6,975 nt of DNA, taken from the NCBI GenBank assembly GCA_022844575.1, contig JALHLL010000186.1, positions 1 through 6,975 on the forward strand, in the 5' to 3' direction. Below the pieces are notes generated by a model. It worked only from the letters and a program-made list of their open reading frames with translations, searched no databases and was not told where the DNA came from. Made by a program: the position numbers and the translations under genes. Every line of letters starts with the position of its first letter. The stretch's first letter is position 1. This document shows positions 5,985-6,975 of the stretch, one piece after another. The stretch is from a bacterium. GTDB lineage: Bacteria > Bacteroidota > Ignavibacteria > Kapaibacteriales > UBA961.

Positions 5985-6956
5985 TTAGTTGTTCGTTTGT
6001 TTTTTCGTACCGTTAATAATCAACTGGTCAATTGCCGTTTTATTCAATTCATTCTGTATTTTTTTCATTGCTATTTCTCTGTACGCCGGATCGGAAGCTA
6101 TTTTGCCGAAGAAAGGATGTGTTGATATATCCTCGCCTGATGCAATAGCGTTTTTCTCTGCCATTTCAAATGCTTCTTTCATGATATCATCCGTAAAGAA
6201 TGCACTCGGCACACTAACTTGTTCACTTGATGATTTACCATTGCTAACCGGTTTGATCGAAGAAGTAACAGGTTTTATTGATGATTTAATCGGCGAAGAA
6301 ACACTGGCGACAGCTTGTTCTTTTTTCGTTTTCTGAACACCGCCCAATACCTCGTCAAGATAATCTTTTGTTTCCGGTTTGCTGCTGCCTTCAGGCATAT
6401 TCAACGTACGTTTGTATCCGGGAACTAACATTGCCAATGCCGAATTGATTTGGTCAAGTTTTTCATCCGTTTTTGCAACTGATTGTTTTAAGGAGCGGAT
6501 TTCTTCTGCTTGTTTTTCGATAACCGATGCAAGCGAGTTCGTATTAAGTCCTACCGCTACTTTAACAACATTCAAATCAGCATTGTTACCTGCTGACCAT
6601 GCAACACCGACGATTTTCTTATAGTCTTCGGCTTTCATATTTGCCGGAGTGATTGCCATACCTAAACCGTTATTGCCTCCGCTTGGTAAAATGTAATCGC
6701 CAAGATTTACTTTGCCTAAAACTCTTACCGGAACCTGACCCATAAAAGCAACTTTTTCATACTCTTTTGATTTTCCTTTTTCAGGTGTATTACCAAGTAC
6801 AATCGGTCTCATCGAAACAACCATAAATTGTTCCGCACCTAATGTGTTTTTACTGATTTTACCGCCTTTTACACCAACGATATCAGCAATGTCAAATTTC
6901 TCGGTTAGGTCATTTTTCGGAAGCCACTCAGCATAATCAGCCGAACCGGATTCGCT
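5985..6956 (-). CDS. Tail-fibre/adhesin-like protein, C-terminal part with coiled coil; 5' end interrupted or incomplete
   Basis: I cannot assign a precise function. The frame runs from a TAG at 6957-6959 to the stop at 5985. The first ATG is at 6824 (279 residues), but the 44 codons before it read SESGSADYAEWLPK...DIVGVKGGKISKNT, a continuation of the same conserved module as MVVSMRPIVLGN, so the true protein extends further. Such DYAE...PIVLGN modules, followed by VPVRVLGKVNLGDYILPSG (31-49 from the ATG), occur near the C-termini of large tail-fibre or endosialidase-chaperone-like surface proteins (recalled from family knowledge). Residues 97-133 form a probable coiled coil (VIEKQAEEIRSLK...). 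A Ser/Lys/Pro linker with SSIKPV twice (181-186, 188-193) and a charged helical tail follow. No signal peptide or membrane segment is visible in this portion. There is no GTG, TTG or CTG codon between the TAG and the ATG, so the upstream part has no ordinary start: a frameshift, sequencing error or broken gene is likely. The collar-protein gene lies downstream. Confidence 0.6.
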   Translation of the reverse strand, partial: SESGSADYAEWLPKNDLTEKFDIADIVGVKGGKISKNTLGAEQFMVVSMRPIVLGNTPEKGKSKEYEKVAFMGQVPVRVLGKVNLGDYILPSGGNNGLGMAITPANMKAEDYKKIVGVAWSAGNNADLNVVKVAVGLNTNSLASVIEKQAEEIRSLKQSVAKTDEKLDQINSALAMLVPGYKRTLNMPEGSSKPETKDYLDEVLGGVQKTKKEQAVASVSSPIKSSIKPVTSSIKPVSNGKSSSEQVSVPSAFFTDDIMKEAFEMAEKNAIASGEDISTHPFFGKIASDPAYREIAMKKIQNELNKTAIDQLIINGTKKQTNN

Positions 6957-6975
6957 CTACACCGAGTACGTGTTG

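Noticed and set aside
6239..6282. Short repeat encoding SSIKPV twice
   Set aside because: It is a low-complexity Ser/Lys/Pro linker, common in surface proteins, and not evidence of a mobile or regulatory repeat.
5989..6624. Plus-strand ORFs (115 and 81 codons) opposite the fibre-like gene
   Set aside because: They are hydrophobic-looking reverse complements of Lys/Ser/Ala-rich coding sequence; the minus frame has the coherent coiled coil and conserved motifs.
4951..6956. Remnant prophage
   Set aside because: Tail-collar and fibre-like domains are present, but there is no integrase, capsid, terminase, sheath or lysis gene, no attachment repeat, and the collar protein has a Sec signal peptide.

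Overview
The window looks like chromosomal DNA from a Gram-negative member of the Bacteroidota/Chlorobiota (FCB) lineage. Reasons: a TonB-dependent outer-membrane receptor with an N-terminal carboxypeptidase-regulatory-like domain, AT-rich intergenic DNA, weak ribosome binding sites on most genes, and two TAnnTTTG-type (Bacteroidota -7) promoter motifs. This placement is inferred from gene style, not from a marker gene. No RNA gene, insertion sequence, CRISPR array or integrase was seen.

Layout. (1) Positions 1-1948, minus strand: a TonB-dependent receptor, complete at its N-terminus and cut by the left edge (649 residues present). (2) Positions 1949-2119: a divergent control region holding a promoter motif for each direction as an exact 12-bp inverted repeat. 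A 20-bp imperfect palindrome lies on the predicted receptor transcription start, and a small TTTGT-ATA-ACAAA dyad lies on the predicted hutU start. (3) Positions 2120-3766, plus strand: a full-length urocanate hydratase (hutU), followed by a strong intrinsic terminator. (4) Positions 3847-4884, plus strand: a DAO-type FAD-dependent oxidoreductase of unknown substrate, starting only 5 bases after the terminator T-tract. (5) Positions 4885-4950: a two-tier hairpin that can terminate transcription from both sides. (6) Positions 4951-5943, minus strand: a secreted protein with a phage-tail-collar domain and HxH motifs. (7) Positions 5985 to the right edge, minus strand: the C-terminal part of a tail-fibre/adhesin-like protein with a DYAE...PIVLGN module and a coiled coil. 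Its frame is closed by a TAG 17 bases from the window end, although recognisable conserved sequence lies upstream of the first ATG.

How the genes work together. HutU performs the second step of histidine degradation, but no other hut gene is in the window. The shared control region makes co-regulation of hutU and the receptor plausible; import of a histidine- or imidazole-related compound is speculation. The FAD oxidoreductase is separated from hutU by a terminator and need not belong to the pathway. The two minus-strand genes on the right are 41 bp apart in the same direction and probably form an operon for fibre-like surface proteins. The most interesting items are this pair, the interrupted frame at the right edge, and the structured divergent promoter.
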